44,300 nt of DNA from Deltaproteobacteria bacterium (GTDB taxonomy: Bacteria > Desulfobacterota > Desulfuromonadia > Geobacterales > Pseudopelobacteraceae): the NCBI GenBank assembly GCA_021780495.1, contig JAJXYO010000061.1:1-44300 (forward strand), read 5' to 3'. This document shows positions 32,835 to 41,458 of this stretch, one piece after another. How positions within the stretch are numbered: the stretch's first letter is position 1; each line of letters opens with the position of its first letter. Both the position numbers and the translations under genes were made by a program. A model generated the notes under the pieces. The model was not told the origin of the DNA. It saw only the letters and a list, made by a program, of their open reading frames with translations, and ran no database searches.

Positions 32835-34066
32835 GCCTTCCCCTTGTGCCAAGCTCTGGGTAATATCATTGTCACCGTTGTTCCGGCAGTTGAGCTTTCA
32901 ATGCCGATTGTTCCGTTATGTTCCTCAATTATTATTTTGCAGAGCGCAAGCCCCAGTCCGGTACCCCGAGCCTTGGTGGTAAAGAATGGCTCGAATATTC
33001 GCTGCATGTTGTCCGGGCTTATGCCGTGGCCTGAATCGGTTACCATGACCGAAATGCACGAGCCTGCCGGCACAGCGGAGATAGACAGCGTGCCACCGTC
33101 AGGCATGGCCTGCAAACCGTTCCTGACAAGATTCAACAGCACCTGGGTCAGTCGGTCATAGTTGCCATGAAATTCCAGGTCCTGTGTGTAATCCACCCTG
33201 ATAGCGATGTGGGACTGCTCGGCTTCAGGTCGCACCATGGCGACTGTCTGTTCGATCAGGCCGGATACCTGAATCGTAGTCACGGGGAATTCGTCTCTTC
33301 TGGCAAAGGCTAATAGATCCGTTGTCAACTCTTCAAGCCTGAGTGTTTCAGCGATGATTCTCTGAGCCGAGTCCCGTGTACGAGAATCGTCCGGCCTTCT
33401 TTCGATGAGTTGTGCAAAACCCTTGATGCCGGCCAACGGGTTTCGTATCTCATGGGCCAGCAAGGCCCCCATTTCACCCATTCTGGCAAGGTTTTCCTGC
33501 TGCGCCAAGTCCAGTCTATGTTTTTCTTCCCGTCGGGCGTAGCGATAGATAACCGCCGTCAGGAACCAGCTGAAAACCAGCAACGTGAGTGTGACAGTCA
33601 TATTGATGCGCGCGGAACGGATAACCGCATCGGCGCGATGGGTTTGAAGGACAAGCAGTAGCCCGAGCGTCCCGTGAGGCACATGGGCATGCGTAATCAG
33701 TTCGTAGGCATCTTGGCCGGTTGCCAGCTTTATTCGTTGGCCGGTCATCGTCTCTTCCGACATTTCCCGCAAGATCTCCTTGTCGCGAATCCGGGTGCCG
33801 ATGAGTTTTGGATTGGTATGGAATTTATAGATGCCTTGGTCATCTGCCAGTCCGAAATAGATAATATCATGGGAATGGAACATGGAAAGGGAATGAAGAG
33901 TAGGATCCTGGTGCACACTGAACTCGATAGCGGCATGGAGCGAATGGGCAAAACCAAAGAGTATTTCATCGGCAATCGGTTGCGCTTTCCGATAATTGTT
34001 TACGGTAAACCAGAGGAGCAGCAGAGAAATTCCGGCCAGACACAGTACAAGAATACGTTTGAGCAT
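32831..34066 (-). CDS. Sensor histidine kinase 2 (ZraS/HydH type)
   Basis: I set the start at 34066 ([20 protein letters not shown]), by alignment with kinase 1, with AAGG upstream; the frame is open back to 34105. The 411-residue protein has a first span at 4-22, a periplasmic region, a second span at about 155-175, then HisKA with H205 in [11 protein letters not shown] and a HATPase end with the GTGLGL motif. The periplasmic part is His-rich near FHSHDIIYF (residues 63-71), plus H41, H44, H52, H58, H83, H126, H128, H131 and H143. This is more than kinase 1 has, so a metal-ligand sensor is plausible. It ends in an ATGA overlap with regulator 2. Confidence 0.92.
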   Translation of the reverse strand: MLKRILVLCLAGISLLLLWFTVNNYRKAQPIADEILFGFAHSLHAAIEFSVHQDPTLHSLSMFHSHDIIYFGLADDQGIYKFHTNPKLIGTRIRDKEILREMSEETMTGQRIKLATGQDAYELITHAHVPHGTLGLLLVLQTHRADAVIRSARINMTVTLTLLVFSWFLTAVIYRYARREEKHRLDLAQQENLARMGEMGALLAHEIRNPLAGIKGFAQLIERRPDDSRTRDSAQRIIAETLRLEELTTDLLAFARRDEFPVTTIQVSGLIEQTVAMVRPEAEQSHIAIRVDYTQDLEFHGNYDRLTQVLLNLVRNGLQAMPDGGTLSISAVPAGSCISVMVTDSGHGISPDNMQRIFEPFFTTKARGTGLGLALCKIIIEEHNGTIGIESSTAGTTVTMILPRAWHKGKA

Positions 34067-34190
34067 GGACGACCTTGTTTTTGTAGTTATTCTAGTAAGA
34101 AGCATACATGTTACCGGAAGACATCATCTGCACGGTCACGAAATTTTGTATGGCATGCCGTGCTGACGATCACCCCTATTCGACTTCTGC

Positions 34191-35048
34191 TCAATGTTCC
34201 TTCACTTCCAGTAACCAGACACTGTCGCCCCCGGCCTGTCTGCCCAGCTTGTCAACGACCTTCCAGCGAACCTTGATCGGTGTGCGTTCCTTGAACTGCG
34301 ACGGCCCTTTGGGCTTGAACACCGCCGCCATATCAAAGACGGAGTGATACAGATCTCCGGCAAATGGTTGCCCATCCCTGGAGAGCAGTTTCAGTTCCGT
34401 GAGATCCACCGGACGGTCAAAATAGGCATTCACCTCATCAATGCTCGTGGCCCCTTTGTCCCGCATACCGGTGACACTAAGCAAACGTGGCGCTGCCGGC
34501 GGCTGAACAACTCTATCGGCATTTTCTGCAGCGGAGCTCAACGGACGCTGCTTGCCCTCCACCTGGAGCCGGATATCCGTGACCCCCTTGAACTGGCGCA
34601 GGGTCAAGTCCAACGCATGCGCGAGAGCTGTTTCATTTGTCGTATCAAGACCCAAGCTGAGATTGACCGTGACAGTTCCCCCAGCGTCGTTGAGTGCCAG
34701 CAAACGAATCCCGGGCGGGAAAGGAATGAATTCGCCCTGGTAACTGCCGATGTCCATGCCGCCCAACAAGCGTTCGACGGCTACCTTTTTGAGGCTGCCC
34801 TCGTCAAAGGTAAAAAACGGGAATGGAATCACCTTGCCCGGGTGGGTCTTTGACGGGAAGTAGATCACAAAAGCATACGCCGTACCTTTGTTGACGGTTG
34901 GCGCTGATCCGAAATACTTCTCGTAGGCAGAGGTCGCTAAAACTTTTCCAGGGGCTTCAACCGGAATCTCCTTGTTATGAAAGGAAATGGCGTAAACCAG
35001 AAACCCGGCCAATGCGATCGATGTGATCATGGGTACGATTTTTTTCAT
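34191..35048 (-). CDS. Exported GerMN-domain protein
   Basis: This 285-residue protein has an N-terminal signal or anchor (KKIVPMITSIALAGFLVYAI). Residues about 60-165 form a GerMN-like domain (sporulation/germination type), with segments KVAVERLLGGM and the beta-strands 'GTVTVNLSLGL'. This domain is common outside sporulation in Gram-negative lipoproteins of unknown role. The last 100 residues (VTGMRDKGATSIDEVNAYFD) may be a second beta-rich domain. No lipobox Cys is present. No ribosome binding site is seen. It lies upstream of kinase 2 on the same strand, with 124 bases between, so co-regulation with the kinase pair is possible but unproven. Confidence 0.7.
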   Translation of the reverse strand: MKKIVPMITSIALAGFLVYAISFHNKEIPVEAPGKVLATSAYEKYFGSAPTVNKGTAYAFVIYFPSKTHPGKVIPFPFFTFDEGSLKKVAVERLLGGMDIGSYQGEFIPFPPGIRLLALNDAGGTVTVNLSLGLDTTNETALAHALDLTLRQFKGVTDIRLQVEGKQRPLSSAAENADRVVQPPAAPRLLSVTGMRDKGATSIDEVNAYFDRPVDLTELKLLSRDGQPFAGDLYHSVFDMAAVFKPKGPSQFKERTPIKVRWKVVDKLGRQAGGDSVWLLEVKEH

Positions 35049-35173
35049 AATAGTTTGGTTGAACGAATAAGTCGAAGCGGGCTGGCAGGGTCCGCCTCAG
35101 TTGGTTAGATTCAAGTTCCGTTCGGTCGATCGAGGGTCTTGTTGGCTCCTCGTGACGTTTTTTCCGAATCCGT

Positions 35174-35641
35174 TCAAAAACTTACCACGATGTCGGGGGG
35201 TGTCAATTCGCCACTTGACACGCGCTGTACCGGAACTTGGAACCACGGACGTATCTGGTTTTGTAGAAACGTGTCATCCTCCCGGTGTACCGGCACAATG
35301 AATGGATAGCATATGTTGTGCCAAGGCTTAACCGGCTGATTCTGAGCGGTGTTAATGTTTTGATATTGAGGTGGGTGGAGATTATTCTGCAACCGAGGGG
35401 GCATATTCTACATAGAAAGAAAACGCTGATCCGTGACGGGCGTCTCAAGGTCGTATTTCAGCATCTTGCCCTTGAACACCGCAACAAGCGAGAAAGATTC
35501 ATCGGCATCCCGGGGTGCCTGTGGCGAAAGAGACGGCACTATAAGTGCAGAACCATCCCTTTTGGTGTACCTGATCGTAAACGAGAAATCGGGCCTTGCA
35601 TAAGAAAACAAAAGTATAAAGGCCGTTAAAAAGGCGTCCAA
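35174..35641 (-). pseudogene. Possible pseudogene: one reading frame split by an in-frame TAG
   Basis: Two adjacent minus-strand frames, 35641-35408 (77 residues) and 35404-35174 (76 residues), are in the same phase, separated only by a TAG at 35410-35408 and one codon. Together they make about 154 residues. The first part starts at TTG and looks coding (FAILLFSYARPDFSFTIRYT-like, then 'SLVAVFKGKMLKYDL'), with a hydrophobic start suggesting a signal peptide. The second part ends '-VQRVSSGELTPPDIVVSF'. No ribosome binding site precedes the TTG. The 635 bases 35049-35683 hold no other feature except an imperfect inverted repeat (CAAGTTCCG near 35110 and CGGAACTTG near 35232). Confidence 0.3.
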
Positions 35642-35683
35642 CCCGCGAAAATGCGCACCAATGCAATGCCATAAGTAGATAGT

Positions 35684-36484
35684 TTAATTGGGCCGTCTGT
35701 CGATAAATTTGCCAACCTGGATATCTATCCCGGCAGTCTCGCCTTGTTTTTTTACGGTAATCGGTTGTGCGGTGTCTCCGCCATATACCCCGTACAGGTC
35801 TCCGGCCCGCGGACGGCCGCCGCCATATCCAGCGCGAGCAGTCACAAAATATGTTCCTTCTTCGTCGATTTGAACACGATATTTCCCATCTTTTCCCGTT
35901 TTGTGCGAAACATAGATCGGTCTGCCCGTAACTTCTGGGTTGGCATATAGCTGGACGACGGCGCCAGCCAATGGAGAGCCATCGGCCGCTTTTAATGTCC
36001 CGGCAATTGTTGCCATGTCGCTGTTTGCAGCTGCATCGGCAGAAATAGTTCTGGTACGCGACTTGTAAACGGTGGCCCGCCGCAGGATGCCAATATCGGT
36101 TGTTTTACCACGTTTCACTGTGTATGTAATCGGTTTGCCTGTCTTGTCGCGGCTTAGACCATACAGATCGCCATCTTGGGGGGGGCCGGGAATATTCCCG
36201 GCATATCTTTTCCGGGTTGACAGGTAATAGCTGCCTTCCGCAAGTTCCAGAGTAAATTTCCCTTTATCGTCGGTTACGGCCATAGCATCCGGGACGCGGC
36301 GTGATCTATCTCGTTGTGGTGACCGGCCGGCATTGGCATCGAAAGCATAGATCACGCCACCTGAAATGGGGCCTATGTTATGGGGAATCCAGGCGCCGGT
36401 TATGTGTCCTGAAACATTGTCGCCTGCAATGGCTGCTGCTGTCCAGAGCAGCATGATACATAGTACGGTCAAATATCGACTCAT
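35684..36484 (-). CDS. Exported CarboxypepD_reg-like protein 1
   Basis: I choose the ATG at 36484 (MSRYLTVLCIMLLWTAAAIA), with AGGAG nine bases upstream and a signal peptide, over the open frame to 36544. The 266-residue protein has two tandem beta-sandwich repeats of the carboxypeptidase-regulatory type. Repeat 1 contains 'VTDDKGKFTLELAEGSYYLS' then 'GDLYGLS-DKTGKPITY'. Repeat 2 contains 'GKDGKYRVQIDEEGTYFVTA' then 'GDLYGVYGGDTAQPITV'. The common pattern is [G-K-F/Y-x-(L/V)-x(4-7)-G-x-Y-(Y/F)] followed by G-D-(L)-(Y/L)-G. The same pattern recurs in the protein at 38255-39478. It lies 201 bases downstream of sulfatase-fold protein 1. The ligand is unknown; cell-surface carbohydrate or protein binding is a guess. 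Confidence 0.75.
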   Translation of the reverse strand: MSRYLTVLCIMLLWTAAAIAGDNVSGHITGAWIPHNIGPISGGVIYAFDANAGRSPQRDRSRRVPDAMAVTDDKGKFTLELAEGSYYLSTRKRYAGNIPGPPQDGDLYGLSRDKTGKPITYTVKRGKTTDIGILRRATVYKSRTRTISADAAANSDMATIAGTLKAADGSPLAGAVVQLYANPEVTGRPIYVSHKTGKDGKYRVQIDEEGTYFVTARAGYGGGRPRAGDLYGVYGGDTAQPITVKKQGETAGIDIQVGKFIDRRPN

Positions 36485-36516
36485 GATTTCTGACTCCTGT
36501 TGCTCGAATTCGTTCA

Positions 36517-36551
36517 TTGAACTATGTACGTTGCTTACGCACATAGTTCAA
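36517..36551. promoter_or_regulatory. 11-base inverted repeat in the leader of the 36484 gene
   Basis: TTGAACTATGT (36517-36527) and ACATAGTTCAA (36541-36551) are exact inverted copies with a 13-base centre. They lie 33-67 bases before the ATG at 36484. It could be an operator or a leader hairpin. No other copy was found by eye in the window. Confidence 0.55.
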
Positions 36552-36685
36552 TAACTTAATTTGATACACCGCCAGCTGTATACAAGATCTCTAGTAAAAC
36601 ATGGGATGCCCGTTATGGCTGAAGGCACCCTCGCCGCCGATTGCTGGTTTGAGCGCGCAGAAAACGCTGCAACAGCGCTCGTTCT

Positions 36686-38185
36686 TCAAGTCTGTTTGAA
36701 CACCTGCTTGGCCTGAGAATCATAGACCGGGTTCATGCCCGGAATCCATTGTTTTGCCATAAGATCGTGACCAATCGATTTGAAAAAGGCGAATACCCGT
36801 TGTTCCATCTCGTATGCCCGTCTCGGTTCCTGATCCACAAGGTTTTTGGTCTCGTGGGGATCGGTCTTCAGGTTGTATAATTCACGGTTCTTGTTCTCCA
36901 GGGTGTAAACCATCTTCCAGCCGTCTTTTGTTAGTAAGCCGCGCTTGTAGGTATACAGGCGGTAGTCGGTCTCGAAGAAGACATCCTTATCGACCGGCTT
37001 GCCTTTAAGAGCGGTTACAAGGGTGGCGCCACGCATCTGTTTTTTTACCTTGTCAGGAACCTGCGCGTCCACAAGGTCGAGAATAGTCGGCATAACGTCG
37101 ATGCTGCTGACCTGATCCCTGATAACCTTGCCGGCCTTTTGTCCGGGCAGTTTGATTATCAACGGCACGTGAATCAGTTCGTTATAAAGACTGAAACCGT
37201 GGTCAATGCGATTATGCTCGAAGAGCTCGGTGCCGTGGTCAGAGGTTAGTACGAAGATGGTCTTGTCCATCAATCCCATCCTCTGATACTCGTCAAGAAA
37301 TTTTTTGAATCTGGCGTCGGTGCGCTGGATCTTCTCGTCGTAAATGGCGCGCCAGAACTGTACGTCCTCGTTGCGTACGGCAACGGTGCCCTTTGCAAGC
37401 CCCTCCTCGCGCAGAGCCTCCTGCTCCTTTGCCGAACCGGTATATCTCTTGTCATACCCCTTATCGACGAAGCGATAGTCATATCCTTCCTCCGGCACGT
37501 GCTGACCATGCATGTCATAGCCGTGAAGAAACATGAAGAATTTTTTGTCCTTGTTTTTATGCAGCCACTCCAACCCCTTGGGGATGCTGACCGACATACT
37601 GCCAAACTTCCCCGGCTCGAAGAAATACTCGTCAAACCCTTGAGAATAGCCGAATATGCCGTTTACGCCGGCATTACCGGTGAAGCCGCCGGTGGCGTAG
37701 CCGTTCTGCTTGAGCACCTCAGCCAGGGTAACCAGCTCAGGGGATAATTTTTTCAGGTTGGAAAGAACGTTATGATCTGGTGGATTAAATACTGAAAACT
37801 TGTTGGTCAATCGGTGTTCGGACGGATATACACCGGTGAACCAGGTCATGGAAGCTGGTACCGTCCAGGACGCCACCGAGATAGCATTTGTGAAATTGAA
37901 TCCCCCTTTGGCCATGGCATCAATTGTCGGGGTAACATTTCGCGGATTTCCCAACACCCCCACATGAGCGGCCTGCAGAGCATCGAAGCTGACAAAGACG
38001 ACGTTGTAATCCTTGTACTTCATCGGCAGGTTGGCCAGGTCTACTGCTTCGGCATTTCCCATCATAAAGCCAGGCATGGCCATGGTTGCAGCTACAACAC
38101 CGGCACCGACGGCGGTTTTCTTGATGAACTCCCGACGGTTGATCAACGTAACATCAGGCGTGTTCTGACTTTCGTGCTGTGACAT
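36686..38185 (-). CDS. Tat-exported sulfatase/alkaline-phosphatase-fold protein 1
   Basis: This 499-residue protein has a twin-arginine signal (R17-R18-E-F with IKK) and a hydrophobic run to about residue 45, so it is exported folded. The alkaline-phosphatase superfamily fold is shown by VSFDALQAAHVG (metal D68) and LTSDHGTELFEH (Asp-His ligands). The place of the sulfatase Cys/Ser nucleophile (C/S-x-P-S-R) reads SWTVPAS (106-112), so T108 or a nearby residue would be the nucleophile, as in phosphoglycerol transferases and other Thr-type members. It is therefore unlikely to be an arylsulfatase in the strict sense. Ribosome binding site AAGGAG is nine bases upstream. It lies 69 bases downstream of the CarboxypepD_reg-like gene at 38255. 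Confidence 0.8.
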   Translation of the reverse strand: MSQHESQNTPDVTLINRREFIKKTAVGAGVVAATMAMPGFMMGNAEAVDLANLPMKYKDYNVVFVSFDALQAAHVGVLGNPRNVTPTIDAMAKGGFNFTNAISVASWTVPASMTWFTGVYPSEHRLTNKFSVFNPPDHNVLSNLKKLSPELVTLAEVLKQNGYATGGFTGNAGVNGIFGYSQGFDEYFFEPGKFGSMSVSIPKGLEWLHKNKDKKFFMFLHGYDMHGQHVPEEGYDYRFVDKGYDKRYTGSAKEQEALREEGLAKGTVAVRNEDVQFWRAIYDEKIQRTDARFKKFLDEYQRMGLMDKTIFVLTSDHGTELFEHNRIDHGFSLYNELIHVPLIIKLPGQKAGKVIRDQVSSIDVMPTILDLVDAQVPDKVKKQMRGATLVTALKGKPVDKDVFFETDYRLYTYKRGLLTKDGWKMVYTLENKNRELYNLKTDPHETKNLVDQEPRRAYEMEQRVFAFFKSIGHDLMAKQWIPGMNPVYDSQAKQVFKQT

Positions 38186-38225
38186 TTCGATGTCTCCTTT
38201 GTTGAATAATTCTTGAAAGGGTCTA

Positions 38226-38254
38226 AAAATGGATGGGGAGCCCTTCGGGGGCTC
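38226..38254 (-). terminator. Terminator after the CarboxypepD_reg-like gene 2
   Basis: On the minus strand GAGCCC (38254-38249) and GGGCTC (38243-38238) form a 6-pair stem closed by a short G/C loop, followed after CCCATCCA by TTTTT (38230-38226). It abuts the stop codon at 38255. If active, the sulfatase gene at 36686 needs its own promoter in the 69-base gap. Confidence 0.6.
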
Positions 38255-39478
38255 TCACGGATTTTTCGGCGGGCCATGTCCCTTCGACACCCGCTCGACA
38301 ACGATTTCGACATCGGGGTGGACCTCGCCCGTCTTGATCCTGATGGCGTGGTCGGCGCTTCCGTTCCAAGCCCCGAGCCATCCGCCCGCAGCCGGCGAGC
38401 CGTAACCGTTTCGCGCACCAAGGAAGTAACTTCCGGGGACCGGTACGGAAAGCTTGAAACGACCGTCGTTGCCGACTGGTTCGGATCTGAATACGGACCG
38501 ACCGGACATGCTCGGTTTCTCGTAGAGTGCCGCATAGACACCCGGGACCGGGTGCCCGCCGCGGTCGACGATATGTCCTTCGATAATCCCCGGCAGGAAG
38601 GCTGAGGATTCGGCTCGCGACTTGACCATCTTGAGATGATCCACCGGGATCGCTGACGCCGTGTAATGGCCCCCCATTACTACAACCGGATTCTGCGGAT
38701 CATAGCCGAGCAGGTCCCCCTTGTGCAGAGGTCCGAGCGCTACACTGTTGTCGGCCCTAAGTCGAGCCAGAAGATAGTAGCGACCAGCTGGCAACGCTAA
38801 GGTGAACTCCCCTTCTGCATTCGTGCGGACGACCGCTCGGAAATCATCCCCTTTTAATCCCGAGCTGGTCTTAGCGTATGCGAAGACGCCGACGTTGGCA
38901 GCAGGAACACCGCTGAGTGTCACCCGCCCGAAGATGCCGGTCCCCAAGGGAGGTGCGAATGAAGGCGGAGGAGGCACCTCTTCGAGCGTCAGCGTTATCA
39001 TCTCGCTGATCTTGGACGAGACGAGCAGCGGGTTTCCGCCGAGCCAGGCAAATCGGTCACCGGGCTTACAGGGCCGCGAAAAGTTGCCGTCCGGGCGCCA
39101 TTCCGCTGTCAGGTAATACGTTCCTGATACGGGACGAAAAATCGCCGTCCCGAAGCGAACGGTGTCCTTAACAAGGGCCGGGTCCCCGTTGCCAAGTTTT
39201 CGCCACCATTTGACACGGGCACCCGATAGAGGGGCGCTCTTCCAAACTGTCCGGACCACGTATATCCCTGGTTTGGCCGACGAACGTCCCGACTTTCCGC
39301 CTAACACGACGCCTCCAGCCGTTGAAGAGTGTGTTACTGAATCGGTTACATTATCCAGCGGCGCTGCTGACACAGTATTTGCTCCCGCGTTTGCGGACGG
39401 TACCGGATGGAGTAACGAGATGCCCAGTAACATGATTGTCAAGGCTGCCTTAAGGGCGATTGACTGTATCTTTCGCAT
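38255..39478 (-). CDS. Exported CarboxypepD_reg-like protein 2 (multi-repeat)
   Basis: The ATG at 39478 (MRKIQSIALKAALTIMLLGI) has a GAGAGG-type ribosome binding site and opens a signal peptide (cleavage near ANA-G). The ATG at 39496 is also possible, because it overlaps the previous stop (ATGA) and would be translationally coupled. About 407 residues carry three or more beta-sandwich repeats in the style of the 35684-36484 protein. Examples are 'FRPVSGTYYLTAEWR' with 'GDRFAWLGGNPLLV', 'GEFTLALPAGRYYLLARLR' with 'GDLLGYDPQNPVVV', and 'GRFKLSVPVPGSYFLGARNG'. All have a G-x-Y-Y/F-L core followed by G-D-x-x-G/A. It is downstream of sulfatase-fold protein 2 and upstream of protein 1. Partner binding on the cell surface is inferred. 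Confidence 0.75.
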   Translation of the reverse strand: MRKIQSIALKAALTIMLLGISLLHPVPSANAGANTVSAAPLDNVTDSVTHSSTAGGVVLGGKSGRSSAKPGIYVVRTVWKSAPLSGARVKWWRKLGNGDPALVKDTVRFGTAIFRPVSGTYYLTAEWRPDGNFSRPCKPGDRFAWLGGNPLLVSSKISEMITLTLEEVPPPPSFAPPLGTGIFGRVTLSGVPAANVGVFAYAKTSSGLKGDDFRAVVRTNAEGEFTLALPAGRYYLLARLRADNSVALGPLHKGDLLGYDPQNPVVVMGGHYTASAIPVDHLKMVKSRAESSAFLPGIIEGHIVDRGGHPVPGVYAALYEKPSMSGRSVFRSEPVGNDGRFKLSVPVPGSYFLGARNGYGSPAAGGWLGAWNGSADHAIRIKTGEVHPDVEIVVERVSKGHGPPKNP

Positions 39479-39492
39479 ATCAATTACGCCTC

Positions 39493-41220
39493 TCATGGAT
39501 AGGGAATGAGGTACCGCTTCTCTCCGGTTCTGCGGTACGGCGCTTTCTTCTTCTCAATGCCGGCATCCCACGCCATCAACCTCGCTTTCAGATCTGCTGC
39601 GACCTTCGGATACTCCGCCACGACGTTGCGCGTTTCGAGCGGGTCCGCAACCAGGTCGTACAGTTCAACATTGGCGATGGGCCGGGGTTTTCCGGTGATG
39701 AACTTGGGCCACGAGACCTTGTCGAGCAACTTCGGGTTCTTCCGAAGGATCAACTTCCACTGGTTCGTCCGGATCGCAATGTCACCGGGCGGATACGAAT
39801 CAGGAGGGAATGCCTTCCGGAGCATATTCCCGTACTCTATGATCGCCTTGTCCTCGGACGGCGGGTGGTTTGCCTTCAGCGGATCTTGGAACTTGAATTC
39901 GAGGAAAAAACGGCTCATCCAGTGTTCCCACCACGGCATCCGGTCGATGAACGCATATTCGCTTCCCTTGGCCCCTTTTTCACCGCGAATAAGCGGCATG
40001 AGGTCAACGCCCTCCAGGTCCGCTGCTATCGGAATATTGAGGTAGTCGAGGAGGGTCGGGAGGATGTCGATTCCCTGCACCTGATCCGGAATCCGTCGGC
40101 CTGCATATTTTCCGTCCGGGAAGCGGACAATCAGTGAGTTCTTCAAGACCGGTTCGTAGAGATCATAGTTTATGAAGGTACCGCGCTCCCCAAGCATCTT
40201 ACCGTGAATCGAATAGAAGATCACGATGGTATTCTTGTCAAGCCCCGTATCTTTTAGTTTCTTGAGCAGTTGCCCGATGAACATGTCTGTGTAATGGACG
40301 CCGGCGTCGTAACGGCTGATGATGTATGCAGCGTCGTCCTTCGTCAGATGGTGGACCGGTTTGAACCCCTGGTAGTAATCGCCATCCCATATCCGCAAAA
40401 GTATGTCAATCGTGGGGTCGTCGGGACCGCCTTCGTTTCCTGAAACTGGAAAGAACTTTTGCCAGAACGGTGTGTACCCCGGTGGATCGTACATCGTTTT
40501 ATAGGGAGGAGGAACCGTGGCGGCATACGGCGGGTGTATGGAACCGGACCCAATCCAGAGGAAGAACTTCTTGGATTTGTTCTTGTCGAGCCAATCCAGC
40601 GATTCAGTCGGCTCCACGCGCATTGACGCCCCGACATGGCGCCTTGGCCAGATGTAGTCGTCGTATGATCGCGAGAATACGTCGCGAAGGTTGATCGTCT
40701 TGCCCGTCTCGCCGTCGAAGCGCATGAAGAACTCGGGCGAACTCAGAACGGCGGCGGTTTTGTAGCCGTAATACTTTAGAATCTCCGGCATCGTGCGCGC
40801 GGCAACCGAATCCTTCGTGACGTCGAAGGCGATCATACCGTTGACGCGCGGGTATTGCCCGGTCAGCGCGGCCATCATCGCGACCGGCGTCAGGTTTGTT
40901 TGCGCGATCGAGTTTTCAAACAGGACAGCTGACTTCGACATCCGGTCCATGTTCGGGGTCGTGTCCCGCTTGTAGCCACCGATCCCCATGTGGTCCGGGC
41001 GCAGACACTGTAGCGATACGAGGATGACGTTGGTGTTTTCGAACCTCGATCCGGTAGCCCTTTTTAAAATATTTCTGGTTTGCGAGCTGTAATTTGTTAA
41101 ACTCACCGGTGCTTTTCCGTCCGCTGCTGCGAATCCCGCCAGGGCTACAACCAGCGTGACGCAAAGAATAATTACCTTAACCGCTTGTCTTGGGGGTACC
41201 CACGTATTCATCTTATACAT
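39493..41220 (-). CDS. Exported sulfatase-fold protein 2, with degenerate metal site
   Basis: The ATG at 41220 (MYKMNTWVPPRQAVKVIILC) has AAGGAG seven bases upstream; the frame extends to 41259 without support. The 575-residue protein has a signal or anchor at about 13-33. It follows the sulfatase fold (VSLQCLRPDHMG, TTPNMDRM, TNLTPVAMMAALTGQYP). Three hallmark ligand positions are altered. The first metal Asp (V-S-L-D-x-L-R) is Q71. The DHG Asp is replaced by Ile338 (FYSIHGKML; only H339 is kept). There is no Cys/Ser of the C/S-x-P-S-R type. The protein is probably catalytically weak or a binding protein. It heads the gene set to 35684 and has a good sigma-70 promoter at 41292-41320. Confidence 0.8.
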   Translation of the reverse strand: MYKMNTWVPPRQAVKVIILCVTLVVALAGFAAADGKAPVSLTNYSSQTRNILKRATGSRFENTNVILVSLQCLRPDHMGIGGYKRDTTPNMDRMSKSAVLFENSIAQTNLTPVAMMAALTGQYPRVNGMIAFDVTKDSVAARTMPEILKYYGYKTAAVLSSPEFFMRFDGETGKTINLRDVFSRSYDDYIWPRRHVGASMRVEPTESLDWLDKNKSKKFFLWIGSGSIHPPYAATVPPPYKTMYDPPGYTPFWQKFFPVSGNEGGPDDPTIDILLRIWDGDYYQGFKPVHHLTKDDAAYIISRYDAGVHYTDMFIGQLLKKLKDTGLDKNTIVIFYSIHGKMLGERGTFINYDLYEPVLKNSLIVRFPDGKYAGRRIPDQVQGIDILPTLLDYLNIPIAADLEGVDLMPLIRGEKGAKGSEYAFIDRMPWWEHWMSRFFLEFKFQDPLKANHPPSEDKAIIEYGNMLRKAFPPDSYPPGDIAIRTNQWKLILRKNPKLLDKVSWPKFITGKPRPIANVELYDLVADPLETRNVVAEYPKVAADLKARLMAWDAGIEKKKAPYRRTGEKRYLIPYP

Positions 41221-41291
41221 TTCATTCTCCTTGCTGCCCGGATTCGAGCATAACCACACGCTATGATTCTATTTAAGTCAGACGAGTTCTC

Positions 41292-41320
41292 ATTAAAACA
41301 CAATACATGCCAACGCTCAA
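41292..41320 (-). promoter_or_regulatory. Sigma-70-type promoter of the sulfatase/CarboxypepD gene set
   Basis: On the minus strand TTGAGC (41320-41315) and TTTAAT (41297-41292) are 17 bases apart, about 72 bases before the ATG at 41220. A TGGCATG motif in the spacer also gives a poor sigma-54 match (GT for GC), so I prefer sigma-70. Confidence 0.55.
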
Positions 41321-41458
41321 CAAAAATATAGGGCAGGGATTGTATTCCCAACCAATTCAGTCAATATAAAGCAATGCAGTCCTGGTTTGTTACGATACAA
41401 GCGGATTATCCATGCCCCGGAGTACGTTCTTGCCCGGAATTTAACAGGTATTACAGAG

